DNA of 64,000 bases from Thalassoroseus pseudoceratinae (GTDB lineage Bacteria; Planctomycetota; Planctomycetia; Planctomycetales; Planctomycetaceae): NCBI RefSeq assembly GCF_011634775.1, contig NZ_JAALXT010000001.1, positions 620,001 to 684,000 of the forward strand. Reading direction: 5' to 3'. Under the pieces are notes generated by a model, which was given only the letters and a program-made list of their open reading frames with translations, did no database searches and was not told the origin of the DNA. This document shows positions 8,327 to 16,647 of the stretch, piece after piece (position 1 is the stretch's first letter; each line of letters opens with the position of its first letter). The translations under genes and the position numbers were made by a program.

Positions 8327-11300
8327 TTATACCGCCGAATGCATCTGAGCTTCTTCAACGAGCGGGACCTCTTGGCGAGCTTCACTGACGATCTTCTCAC
8401 CGACGCCGCGTCCGAAAGTCCAGAACAAAGCGGGACGGACGAAGAACTCCAACAGCGTGCTGCTGACAAGACCACCGATGATCACCGTCGCCACCGGATA
8501 CAGCACTTCCTTACCTGGCTCGCCCGCAGCAGTCGCCAGCGGCAGCAATCCAATGCCGGAGGTCAGTGCCGTCATCAGCACCGGAGCCAAGCGTTCCTGG
8601 CCGGCACGGACGATCATCGACCGAGTCCAACCTTCCCCCTCGTATTGCACAAGATGGAGGTAATGGTTTAGCAACAGAATCCCGTTCCGTGAGGCGATAC
8701 CGCCGAGGGAGATGAAACCGACCATTGCGGCGACGGTCAGCGTCTGGTCGGTCAGCACGAGAGCTATCACCGAACCGATAAACGCCATCGGCAAGGCTGC
8801 CATGACTTGCAGCGAAAAGTTCACGCTACGGAACATTGTGTAGAGCACGAGGAACACGCCGGTCAGCGAGATCGCGAACAACACGACGAGCGTGCGTGAC
8901 GCCGACTGTTGACTCTCGAACTGCCCGCCGTACTCGAGGAAGTAGCCCGGCGGCAAATCGACATTCTTGAGTGTCTCTTGAATGTCTTGCACCACATCGA
9001 CCAAGCCGCGATTGGCGACGTTGGATTGAATCACAATCCGCCGACGAACCTGCTCGCGATTGATCGTATTCGGTCCGCCCGAGCGGTAAATCTTAGCAAC
9101 CGATGAGAGCAGAGTGGTCCCGCCATCGGGCAGTTCGACAGACAGTCGCCGCAGTTTGTCCAAGTCTTCACGGTACGGTTCATCAAATCGCACGAACAAA
9201 TCGAATGTACGTTGACCGATCAGCACTTCCGAGATGACATCACCATTCATCGCGGTTTCGACGTACTCGTTGACATCATCCGGTGTCAGGCCATAGAGCA
9301 AGAGCTTATCGCGATCGACTTCAATTCGGAGTTGAGGAATGACCACTTGTTGCTCGACCTGTAAGTCAGTCACACCTGGCACGCCCCGGATCAGGGCTTC
9401 CATCTCCTTCGCTTTCGACCGCAGTACGTCCAGGTCATCGCCATAGAGTTTGATGCCGATTTCCGCTTTCACGCCGGAAAGCATATGGGAAATCAAGTGA
9501 GCGAGTGGTTGCTCGACGGCGGTGACGATGCCAGGGATATCGGCCATCGCTTCCCGAAGTTCTTCGAGGATTTCCTCACGGGACTGCTCGGTTTTGGGAT
9601 CGATGTCGATGATGAACTCACTGACGTTGACGCCCTCGGCGTGTTCGTCGAGTTCGGCCCGACCAGTGCGACGAGCAAAGCCAACGATCGCGTCAATTTG
9701 TTTGAGCCGGTCTTCGACAGACTCCGAAATCTCGTTGGACGTGCTGAGCGAAGTCCCCGGTGGCAATACGACATTAAGCTGCACGGTTCCTTCGTTGAAC
9801 GGCGGCAGGAAGTCGCTTTCCAACCGGCTCATTGTGATACCCGCCCAGGTCACTCCGAGAGTCGCGAGAATCAGGATGGGAATTGCCAGCCGCGTACTTA
9901 AGTGGATGACCACACCGGCGATCCACTTGAGCGTGCGTAGAAACACCCCTTCTTTCTCGCCGCCACCAAACCAGTCGGCCAGCAAGATCAACAACCAGAT
10001 CGGCACGGTCGCGACCAGCGTCCAGAACAGCGGGTTTGATGGAGACAACCCCGGCGATTCCGCCGAGTCGGCAATCCGCGGCAGCACCCAGTAGAACACT
10101 GCCGCCGAGATCCCAAAGGCCAGCAGCGGGGAGACGAACGGCCAAATCCCTTTGCGACCTAGCAGCAGATATGACAGCACCGGCGTGACCGTCAGCGATA
10201 CGAACAGCGACGCCAACAGTGAGACCATATAGGCCATGCCCAACGGCACGAATAGCCGGCCTTCCATTCCAGAAAGCGCGAACAACGGCACGAACACTAG
10301 TACGACGATCACTGTTCCAAAGACGATCGAGTTGCGGATTTCCGCGCTGGCTTGGAACACGACCAGCAATGGATTCTTTTGCTCTCCCTGCGGCTTGTGG
10401 ATGTTCTCTCGCAGTCGGCGAAAGATATTTTCCACGTCCACAATCGCATCGTCAACGAGTTCCCCAATAGCGACGGCGAGCCCGCCGAGCGTCATGGTGT
10501 TGATCGAAAATCCAAAGGCCGCAAAGATCAAGGCGGTCATTGTCAGCGAGAGTGGAATCGCGGTCAGCGTGATAAACGTCGTGCGGAAGTTCATCAAGAA
10601 GATGAACAGCAACACGACCACCAGAATGCCGCCATCGGCTAGTGCTTCGACGACATTGTGAATCGCTCGATCAATAAATGCACGTTGCGAGTAAGTCGTC
10701 TCAATATGGATGTCATCCGGCAATGAGTTTTCAAGATCGGCAAGGGCCTCGTTGATAGCATCGGTAACTTCGCGGGTGTCGGCGTTGGGCTGTTTGTTGA
10801 CCGTCAGCACGACTGCCGGACCACCGGTAAACTCGGACTCAGATTCGCGAACGAACGCCGCACTGTCGCCACGTTTGACCTGTGGTCCTTCCTGCACACG
10901 GGCCACCTCCTGAAGTGCCACCGGTCGTCCATCTCGGATGGTGATAACCAGCTTCTGCAAATCTTCGACAGTCTGCACACGACCCAACGCCCGTACCAAC
11001 AGTTCGTTTGGCCCTTGTTCGTCGAGATAGCCGCCAGTGGTGTTGCGGTTGCTCTTGATAAGGGCCTGTTTGACATCGTGTAACGTCACGCCGTACCGCA
11101 GCAAATCATCGGGATCGACCAATACCTGAAACTGCTTGCGTCCGCCGCCCATCGTGAAAACTTGTGAAACACCAGGAATCGTTAGGAGTCTTTGACGCAC
11201 CACCCAGTCGGCGAGTGTCCGAAGTTCGAGCGGATCGGTCTCGCCAGATTCACTCCACATGCCCAGCATTGTGATCTGGCCCATGATCGAAGAGATCGGG

Positions 11301-11689
11301 GCCAGCGTCGGTTTGACTCCTGGCGGCATACGCTCTTCGGCGAGTGCAATGCGTTCGGCGACAATTTGCCGGTCGGTGTAGATGTCGGTTCCCCAGTCGA
11401 ACTCGACATAGATCACCGAGACACCCACGCCGGAGGAACTCCGCACCGCCTGCACACCGTTGGCACCGTTGAGGGCGGTTTCCAGCGGGAATGTAATCAG
11501 CGACTCGACTTCCTCCGGGGCCATACCGTGGGCTTCGGTCATCACGACGACTCGCGGACGATTCAAGTTGGGGAAAACGTCGATTCCCATGTGCATCGCT
11601 TGCCAGCCACCATATCCCATCAGGAACAGAGCCAACGCGATGACAAGCAACCGCTGCCGGAGAGCAAATCGAATAATGGCGTTGAGCAT
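8327..11689 (-). CDS. cusA: CusA/CzcA-family heavy-metal efflux RND transporter
   Basis: The 1,120-residue product is the inner-membrane pump of a tripartite cation exporter. It opens with the family's N-terminal helix (LLVIALALFLMGYGGW) followed by MHMGIDVFPNLNRPRVVV, and has the HME-RND helix-4 signature AIGELVDDAIVDVENI with the charged residues of the proton relay. The late segment GFISLGGIASRNGILLLNHY is typical of CzcA/CusA. An insertion near residues 510-570, rich in Trp and Gly, sits in the central transmembrane region and makes it longer than the usual 1,040-1,050 residues. The ATG at 11689 has a strong AAGGAG site that overlaps the stop of the adaptor gene 12 bases upstream, so the two are translationally linked. 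Metal specificity (Cu/Ag or Zn/Co/Cd) is not decided by the sequence I can read. No outer-membrane TolC partner is in the window. Confidence 0.9.
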   Translation of the reverse strand: MLNAIIRFALRQRLLVIALALFLMGYGGWQAMHMGIDVFPNLNRPRVVVMTEAHGMAPEEVESLITFPLETALNGANGVQAVRSSSGVGVSVIYVEFDWGTDIYTDRQIVAERIALAEERMPPGVKPTLAPISSIMGQITMLGMWSESGETDPLELRTLADWVVRQRLLTIPGVSQVFTMGGGRKQFQVLVDPDDLLRYGVTLHDVKQALIKSNRNTTGGYLDEQGPNELLVRALGRVQTVEDLQKLVITIRDGRPVALQEVARVQEGPQVKRGDSAAFVRESESEFTGGPAVVLTVNKQPNADTREVTDAINEALADLENSLPDDIHIETTYSQRAFIDRAIHNVVEALADGGILVVVLLFIFLMNFRTTFITLTAIPLSLTMTALIFAAFGFSINTMTLGGLAVAIGELVDDAIVDVENIFRRLRENIHKPQGEQKNPLLVVFQASAEIRNSIVFGTVIVVLVFVPLFALSGMEGRLFVPLGMAYMVSLLASLFVSLTVTPVLSYLLLGRKGIWPFVSPLLAFGISAAVFYWVLPRIADSAESPGLSPSNPLFWTLVATVPIWLLILLADWFGGGEKEGVFLRTLKWIAGVVIHLSTRLAIPILILATLGVTWAGITMSRLESDFLPPFNEGTVQLNVVLPPGTSLSTSNEISESVEDRLKQIDAIVGFARRTGRAELDEHAEGVNVSEFIIDIDPKTEQSREEILEELREAMADIPGIVTAVEQPLAHLISHMLSGVKAEIGIKLYGDDLDVLRSKAKEMEALIRGVPGVTDLQVEQQVVIPQLRIEVDRDKLLLYGLTPDDVNEYVETAMNGDVISEVLIGQRTFDLFVRFDEPYREDLDKLRRLSVELPDGGTTLLSSVAKIYRSGGPNTINREQVRRRIVIQSNVANRGLVDVVQDIQETLKNVDLPPGYFLEYGGQFESQQSASRTLVVLFAISLTGVFLVLYTMFRSVNFSLQVMAALPMAFIGSVIALVLTDQTLTVAAMVGFISLGGIASRNGILLLNHYLHLVQYEGEGWTRSMIVRAGQERLAPVLMTALTSGIGLLPLATAAGEPGKEVLYPVATVIIGGLVSSTLLEFFVRPALFWTFGRGVGEKIVSEARQEVPLVEEAQMHSAV

Positions 11690-11701
11690 GTCGGCTCTCC
11701 T

Positions 11702-13222
11702 TTAGTGATTGTGTCCCGCGTGCGGATCGACCGCGCCGCCAGCTTTGTTCTTGAGAGCCATCTGCATCTGGTGAGCAGCCGTCAAAGCGACAGTGTCACC
11801 TGGGAAAACGGAGCCATCGTTTTCGATCACGGCATCGAACTGGTCGCGGTACATCACATGCACCGGGCGACGGTCGAAATGGTCGCCATTCTCGACGAAC
11901 ACATACGTCTCAAGCCCTTCCTCGGCGATGGCATCCACCGGCAACGTGATGACATCCTGCCAAGTCTCGACAGGCACACGGACCTGCATCCGCTGCCCGG
12001 GTTTGTGCTTCCAAGTCAGGAAATGTTTTCCTTGAGGAGTCTTCGCATCGCGGACAACTTGATTCGGTAGACCGATGTAGAAGTGCAGGGCTCTTGAGTC
12101 TCGATCAACTTCGTTGGCCACATAGACAATGTCCAAGTCCTCGATCGGTGAGGGAGTTCCTGCCACAGTTTCCGGGATCGCCGAGACGGTTCGGTTTTGA
12201 TTGGCCGCTTCGACGATCTGATCGGCGTCTTGCTCGAACGCACGGCCTTCGATGTACAACGTTTCGTAATCGACCAGCACACACAGCGTCTGTCCTGCTT
12301 GGACCGCTTCGCCGGTTTGCACATTCAGTGTTTGAACCACGAACTGTCGAGTATTGAGGTCTTCGTGCAACGCGGCGGCATCTTGATAGGCAGCGACTTG
12401 CCGAAACGAATGCTGAGGATGTCGGGCTTGGGATTCCGAATCGTCGTGCAGCGACTCATCATCATGCAGATACGGAACAGAGACTTTGATTTCGCTGAGC
12501 AAGTCCCGCCCCTGGCCGATGCTCTCGACTTGCTCTTGCGTCAATCCATGTAGTCGAAGTGCGGCACGCTGTGCTCGGAGTCGGGCTTCGAGTTTGTCGA
12601 CTTCGTATTGTCGCTCCAACACGACCTTGCGGGCAATCGCCCCGCTGCTGACCTTCTCCAGACGGGCCAACTCCTTGCGTTCCACATCGAGTTGACCGAG
12701 CAACCGCAGAAACTCGGTTTGCGCTTGCACCAAATCTTCATGCGTCAACCGTAGCGTGAACAATAGCATGCCGGAGCGAACCGCTTCGCCACGAACGACC
12801 GAGACGCCCGTAACCACGCCGGTCAACGGAGCCGCCATCTTGAACGTGGTTTCGCCAGGCCGATCTGTGACCATCGCCGGCACCGTGATCGACCTTGCAT
12901 AGTCGGTCAGCGTGATCTCACCGGTTTTCAAGCCGATGTTCTTGCGGGCCTGCGGCGAGAGTGCCAGAGATTCGGACTCGTCATGACCTTCGTGAGCAGT
13001 GTCGTGCTCCCCGTGATCGTGACCACTATGATCGTGACCGGCATGATCATCGTCATGGGCGTCGGCTTCCTCGTCTGAAACAGCGGTCGCTTCCGGGGGA
13101 TTGACAAAATCCGTGATCGGCGGCAGCCACCAAGAGCTAAATAACCAGAGGACCAACAAAGCCACCACACTGCCCGCGGCATACAGCCATTGAGGCGGGA
13201 GATTGGAAAATCGAAAACGCAT
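11702..13222 (-). CDS. cusB: RND periplasmic adaptor with His-rich N-terminal segment
   Basis: This 506-residue membrane-fusion protein has one N-terminal anchor (about 11-30), then an acidic His-rich stretch (about 55-82, repeats of HDHSGHDHGEHD type) expected to bind divalent metal in the periplasm. After that come the barrel-sandwich hybrid (SITVPAMVTDRPGETTFKMAAPLTGVVTGV), an alpha-helical hairpin (about 160-215), and the beta-barrel and membrane-proximal domains (PGQRMQVRVPVETW, YVFVENGDHFDRRPV). A second His-bearing insert (LHDDESLHDDSE) lies between the hairpin and the barrel. It ends in HAGHNH. It precedes the pump gene with a 12-base gap. Its start is ATG at 13222 with a GGAG upstream. 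It links the pump to an outer-membrane factor encoded elsewhere. Confidence 0.88.
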   Translation of the reverse strand: MRFRFSNLPPQWLYAAGSVVALLVLWLFSSWWLPPITDFVNPPEATAVSDEEADAHDDDHAGHDHSGHDHGEHDTAHEGHDESESLALSPQARKNIGLKTGEITLTDYARSITVPAMVTDRPGETTFKMAAPLTGVVTGVSVVRGEAVRSGMLLFTLRLTHEDLVQAQTEFLRLLGQLDVERKELARLEKVSSGAIARKVVLERQYEVDKLEARLRAQRAALRLHGLTQEQVESIGQGRDLLSEIKVSVPYLHDDESLHDDSESQARHPQHSFRQVAAYQDAAALHEDLNTRQFVVQTLNVQTGEAVQAGQTLCVLVDYETLYIEGRAFEQDADQIVEAANQNRTVSAIPETVAGTPSPIEDLDIVYVANEVDRDSRALHFYIGLPNQVVRDAKTPQGKHFLTWKHKPGQRMQVRVPVETWQDVITLPVDAIAEEGLETYVFVENGDHFDRRPVHVMYRDQFDAVIENDGSVFPGDTVALTAAHQMQMALKNKAGGAVDPHAGHNH

Positions 13223-13437
13223 GGGCGATCAGCTCCTTCGCCACGGAAGAACGGGATGGCACGACACAGGCGTGCGGCAGCACACCGGTTCGCAACCAGA
13301 AAGAGACAGCCCGGACATCGGCAGCGGAAAACGAATTCCAGACCGCACAAGGTCATTTCGAGACGGTCAAGACCGAGGAGAGATTAACCCCGAGGAACGA
13401 CACGCTCGACGGACAGTCAAAGAGGCGAAGACTGCGT

Positions 13438-13935
13438 TTAAAGGAGCCACGTTTGCGTCAGATCGCGGACGCTTGGGCCGGCCTCATAGACCAGAAGAGA
13501 ATTGCTCCACCAACGATCGCAGCGGAGCCCGACAACCAGACGCGAAGTTAGAACGTCTGCAGTCGAAAAGCCCTCGAATATCCAGCAGCCATCCGCTGGC
13601 GTGGGGACCTTGAAAACGTTGGAGGCAACGTACTTGCAACTATCCTCGTCGCAGCCGCCATGCTCGTGGTGACGGTCATCTTGTTCATGGGACGTGACCG
13701 ACGAAGCACCGACGGCACGACCGCTCTCTTCCGTCTCCGAATGTTGACCGTGCCCTTTGTCACGCGAATTGGAACACACATGATGTTCGTGAGCGTCGTT
13801 CGCAGATTCCTGATCCGCGACACACTTCATTCCCTCGGTCTGGCATCCTGCGTGCGTATGATGCCAGCAGCAGCCGAAAGCGGCGTGCAGTAGCATCGCG
13901 AGCAGTGTCAGGATGGAAACAAGACCGTGGAGCAT
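13438..13935 (-). CDS. Small Cys/His-rich exported or membrane protein at head of metal operon
   Basis: From ATG 13935 the product has a hydrophobic N-terminus (MLHGLVSILTLLAMLLHAAF), then CCWHHTHAGC and a region crowded with His, Cys, Glu and Asp, and a second Cys/His cluster (HHEHGGCDEDSCK). A TTG start four codons upstream is also possible. I do not know a named family, but proteins of this kind often stand before planctomycete metal efflux operons. The 215 bases between it and the adaptor gene are non-coding as far as I can tell. A good promoter lies 40-67 bases upstream. A metal-capture or metal-sensing role is inferred only from composition and position. Confidence 0.6.
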   Translation of the reverse strand: MLHGLVSILTLLAMLLHAAFGCCWHHTHAGCQTEGMKCVADQESANDAHEHHVCSNSRDKGHGQHSETEESGRAVGASSVTSHEQDDRHHEHGGCDEDSCKYVASNVFKVPTPADGCWIFEGFSTADVLTSRLVVGLRCDRWWSNSLLVYEAGPSVRDLTQTWLL

Positions 13936-13974
13936 CAAACACACCAAAGAAAGGTCGGTTGTGGCAACGGGGTT

Positions 13975-14002
13975 ATTATTTCTAAATCAATCACGCCGTC
14001 AA
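13975..14002 (-). promoter_or_regulatory. Candidate sigma-70-type promoter for the metal efflux operon
   Basis: On the minus strand TTGACG (complement of 13997-14002) and AATAAT (complement of 13975-13980) are separated by 16 bases. The predicted transcript would begin near 13968 and reach the small Cys/His-rich gene about 30 bases later. No clear metal-regulator dyad was found. Confidence 0.5.
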
Positions 14003-14215
14003 GTTGAGCTTGGACACTCCGTCAATGGCGAAGCACCGGTCCAACCCGACATCACGCCACGTTGTCACATTCACAATGCCCAATACGATAGTCATCGATG
14101 CATTCCACATGAACCAAGATGCAAAATCTGATCGACCAATTGGAGTTCGTTTCTTCCTCCATGACGAGAAAATGAACTTCAATCACCGTGATACGCCACG
14201 CGGGTCTTCCGCGTC

Positions 14216-14950
14216 TCAGGGTTTCGTGCAGAGATAGACTCTCAGGGTTTCGACATAGGTTCCCTCGATCTCCTCGAATCCATCTTTGACTCGGCGGCTT
14301 TCCTCAAGGAAGCCCGGTTCTTGGAAGTAGTAATCGCGAAATCGCTTCCGCGTCTCATGGACGGGCGTGAAATAAAACCCCGCGTCTGATAACTCTTGTT
14401 CGGTCAATGCGAAGTTGGCCATGCTGCTTTGCACGAAAAGGAGGTGTCCCCCGCGGCGTAGAAATCGAGGTGCCTCTTGAATGAGTGATTGGATAAAGAA
14501 TCGCCGATCGGGTTTGCCCGCTTTGCAGAACGGTGGATTGCATAACACGAGATTGTAAGGCTCCTCGGGTTCGAAACGCATCCAGTCCTGCACCCAGCTT
14601 TTGCGGTAGGCGACTCCATTTCGCGTGGCATTTAGGGCAGCCGATTCTAACGCGGCCGCCTCGATGTCGGTCACATCAATCTCCCGCACCCCGAGTTTGA
14701 GTGCAGCGATGGCATGAACGCCGGTTCCGACGCCGATCTCAATTGCCGTCTTGCCCACTAGTGCATGCCGGGCCTTGGCCATGCCTTCCCCCAGCGTTTG
14801 GCCATGCGGTGTGAGTTTCCAAACCCTTTCGGCTTGCTGAATCTTGACCACGACGGGCCCAAAAAGATATGCGTCCTCCGCTATTGCAGATGAAGCTATC
14901 CCGTTGCCGTCTTGCTCGGTGTGAGTCACAGCTGTTTTCATATCTGTCAT
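14216..14950 (-). CDS. Class I SAM-dependent methyltransferase (NPPF type)
   Basis: The start chosen is ATG 14950, after AGAGAG; an upstream TTG adds seven residues. Motif I is AIEIGVGTGVHAIAAL, the acidic motif II is VTDIEAAALESAA, and motif IV is LVLCNPPF. The NPPF tetrad places it with methyltransferases acting on planar nitrogen (HemK/PrmC, RsmC and TrmN6 relatives). The length (about 244 residues) and a closing EGTYVETLRVYLC resemble small-molecule or RNA/protein methyltransferases. The real substrate cannot be decided. It is monocistronic as far as I see, on the same strand as the metal operon downstream and the sulfur locus upstream. Confidence 0.8.
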   Translation of the reverse strand: MTDMKTAVTHTEQDGNGIASSAIAEDAYLFGPVVVKIQQAERVWKLTPHGQTLGEGMAKARHALVGKTAIEIGVGTGVHAIAALKLGVREIDVTDIEAAALESAALNATRNGVAYRKSWVQDWMRFEPEEPYNLVLCNPPFCKAGKPDRRFFIQSLIQEAPRFLRRGGHLLFVQSSMANFALTEQELSDAGFYFTPVHETRKRFRDYYFQEPGFLEESRRVKDGFEEIEGTYVETLRVYLCTKP

Positions 14951-15077
14951 TAACTCTCTGCGTCTTACCAAGGGGAGTGAAGGCGAGGTGCGACGGGACA
15001 GATTGGTCTCCGCCAGCCTGCTCGGGGAATGACTTCAATCCAATTTGCCTTCCACTTCGAGTCGTTCGCTTCTCGAC

Positions 15078-15731
15078 TTATTGCGTCGCCAGGATTTCCA
15101 AAATCACCAGCACCCCTACGAGAACTGGGGCGGCGATAGCGACGAACACTCCTTTTGGAACATTGAGCAACTCGGGCCAAGTCAGCTTGCCACGATCTCC
15201 CCATTTGCTGACTGTGCCGCTGCTGAACTTGGACGTCAGAGCAAACAGATAGGAGCCGAACACCATGCCGGCGATGCCGACCCACGCATCGAGATTCCCT
15301 TGCCCCGCTGCGGCCGCCGTGGTGCCAGGGCAATACGCAAGAAGACCGAAGCCGACTCCGAAGATGAGCCCGCCGATCGTGTTCGCCCCATAAATCGTGT
15401 CGCTGAGTTGCGGCTCGATGATGCCGGCTCGCTGGAGCACGTACACGCCGATCATTCCCACGACGATCGCGGTGAGCATCACCTTGACGACCACGAAATT
15501 TTCTAAGAGGAGGACACCGATCAAGATGTCGAACTTGGCCACGCCGCCTTTCTGGAGCAAGAACCCGAAGACCACGCCAAAGACTAGCCCCATCGCTAGC
15601 TGACTAGCGGACGCTTCCCGCCAAGGCCATGGTTCCGTCTCGGAAGTTTGGTCATGATGTGACTGCTCGGATTCCCGTGCGGAGGCAGGCTCGGGACCTT
15701 GCACCGAAGTCATGTGATTGGGTGAAGACAT
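15078..15731 (-). CDS. YeeE/YedE-family (DUF6691) membrane protein, sulfur locus 1
   Basis: The start ATG 15731 has a near-perfect AAGGAGG site. A hydrophilic N-terminal tail of about 45 residues precedes four or five membrane helices. LVFGVVFGFLLQKGGVAKFDILIG and GFGLLAYCPGTTAAAAGQG are the family signatures; the CPGT cysteine corresponds to residues that relay thiosulfate sulfur in YeeE-type channels. The second YeeE gene lies 54 bases upstream on the same strand. The two half-size proteins presumably form or accompany a pathway for thiosulfate or sulfane sulfur entry, and the MBL-rhodanese gene in the same locus supports this. A paralogous pair occurs at 33.8-34.8 kb. Confidence 0.82.
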   Translation of the reverse strand: MSSPNHMTSVQGPEPASARESEQSHHDQTSETEPWPWREASASQLAMGLVFGVVFGFLLQKGGVAKFDILIGVLLLENFVVVKVMLTAIVVGMIGVYVLQRAGIIEPQLSDTIYGANTIGGLIFGVGFGLLAYCPGTTAAAAGQGNLDAWVGIAGMVFGSYLFALTSKFSSGTVSKWGDRGKLTWPELLNVPKGVFVAIAAPVLVGVLVILEILATQ

Positions 15732-15785
15732 CTAAGTATCCTCCTTGAAAAAGGTGGAGGTAATTGCAAATCAATAACAACGTGA

Positions 15786-16391
15786 TCAAAGCCGGTACAT
15801 CAGCATCGCCGTGGCAATGCCGCCAATGAAAAAGCAGACCACGGCAATCCAAGAACCGACCGCCAGTTGCAAGGTTCCACTGATACCGTGCCCACTGGTA
15901 CATCCGCCCGCCAAGCGAGCCCCATAGGCCATGACGGTTCCCCCGACGAAGGCCACGATGGTGCGTAATCCAAAACTGTCCGGGCCAAACCGAGCGAGCC
16001 ACATGTCTTGGAGGTAGGTTCCGGTCAACTCATTGGTGCCCGTCGACGCCGCTAGCCAGGAACCGCCGATGGCACCCAAGACGATAAGCAGCGTCCAGCT
16101 AATCATCGGTTTTTTGTCCTGCCAATAGGGCAGTGAGCGAATATGTCGCGGAGCGATGACTCGTCCTAACAGTCCGGCCAAGTCCGAATAGGCGCTGGAG
16201 GCGCCGATCTTTTTGTTAGCCAGAGAAAGCGTCAGTAGTACCAACACGCCAATCAATGCCCCGACGAGATAGGGCGACCAAGTGGGCTGAGGATATGGAT
16301 AAGGTGACGGCAGTTCCTCGGCGGCCTGAGCAACCTGCAAGGGCAGGGCCACCGAAGTGATGAACAGTAAAGTCGAGATCATATTCTTCAT
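15786..16391 (-). CDS. YeeE/YedE-family membrane protein with signal-like N-terminus, sulfur locus 1
   Basis: The start is ATG 16391, placed 8 bases after a clean AGGAG; an earlier in-frame start would add 26 charged residues before the hydrophobic N-terminus. MKNMISTLLFITSVALPLQVAQA looks like a signal or first helix. Conserved features are WSPYLVGALIGVL and the cysteine motif GARLAGGCTSGHGISGTLQL, which defines this half of the YeeE family and carries the sulfur-relay cysteine. About 202 residues and four helices. It forms a pair with the DUF6691 protein downstream. Likely role: moving thiosulfate or similar sulfur across the inner membrane. Confidence 0.82.
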   Translation of the reverse strand: MKNMISTLLFITSVALPLQVAQAAEELPSPYPYPQPTWSPYLVGALIGVLVLLTLSLANKKIGASSAYSDLAGLLGRVIAPRHIRSLPYWQDKKPMISWTLLIVLGAIGGSWLAASTGTNELTGTYLQDMWLARFGPDSFGLRTIVAFVGGTVMAYGARLAGGCTSGHGISGTLQLAVGSWIAVVCFFIGGIATAMLMYRL

Positions 16392-16413
16392 CGTTACTCC
16401 TTGTGATCGGCGT

Positions 16414-16647
16414 TTAGGCTGGGGAACGCTTGCCGAAACGGTCTTCTGAAGTGCGAGTCGAACGACCACTTGGCATGCGAAATACTAGTCCGATACTGAC
16501 TAGCAACACGACGACTAATGCGGCGATCCACAGCCAGGAAGACGTGCCCGTCAATTGCGGAAGCGTGACCTTACCCGTCCCTCCTTTATCTTGAGAAGTC
16601 CAGAGATTTCGCGAACGATGTTCGTCACTGTGGCTTCTCGACTTCAT
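16414..16647 (-). CDS. Small single-helix membrane protein, sulfur locus 1
   Basis: A 77-residue product from ATG 16647 has a hydrophilic N-terminus, one strong membrane helix (WLWIAALVVVLLVSIGLVF) and a basic tail. It overlaps the 3' end of the MBL-rhodanese gene by 23 bases and stops 22 bases before the next YeeE start, which supports translation within the operon. I see no strong ribosome site, and the first part might be non-coding. No family recognised. The position between transport and persulfide-oxidation genes suggests an accessory membrane subunit. Confidence 0.5.
   Translation of the reverse strand: MKSRSHSDEHRSRNLWTSQDKGGTGKVTLPQLTGTSSWLWIAALVVVLLVSIGLVFRMPSGRSTRTSEDRFGKRSPA

Noticed and set aside
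11192-12070. A 292-residue frame on the plus strand
   Set aside because: It runs antisense across the pump and adaptor genes, which are certain.
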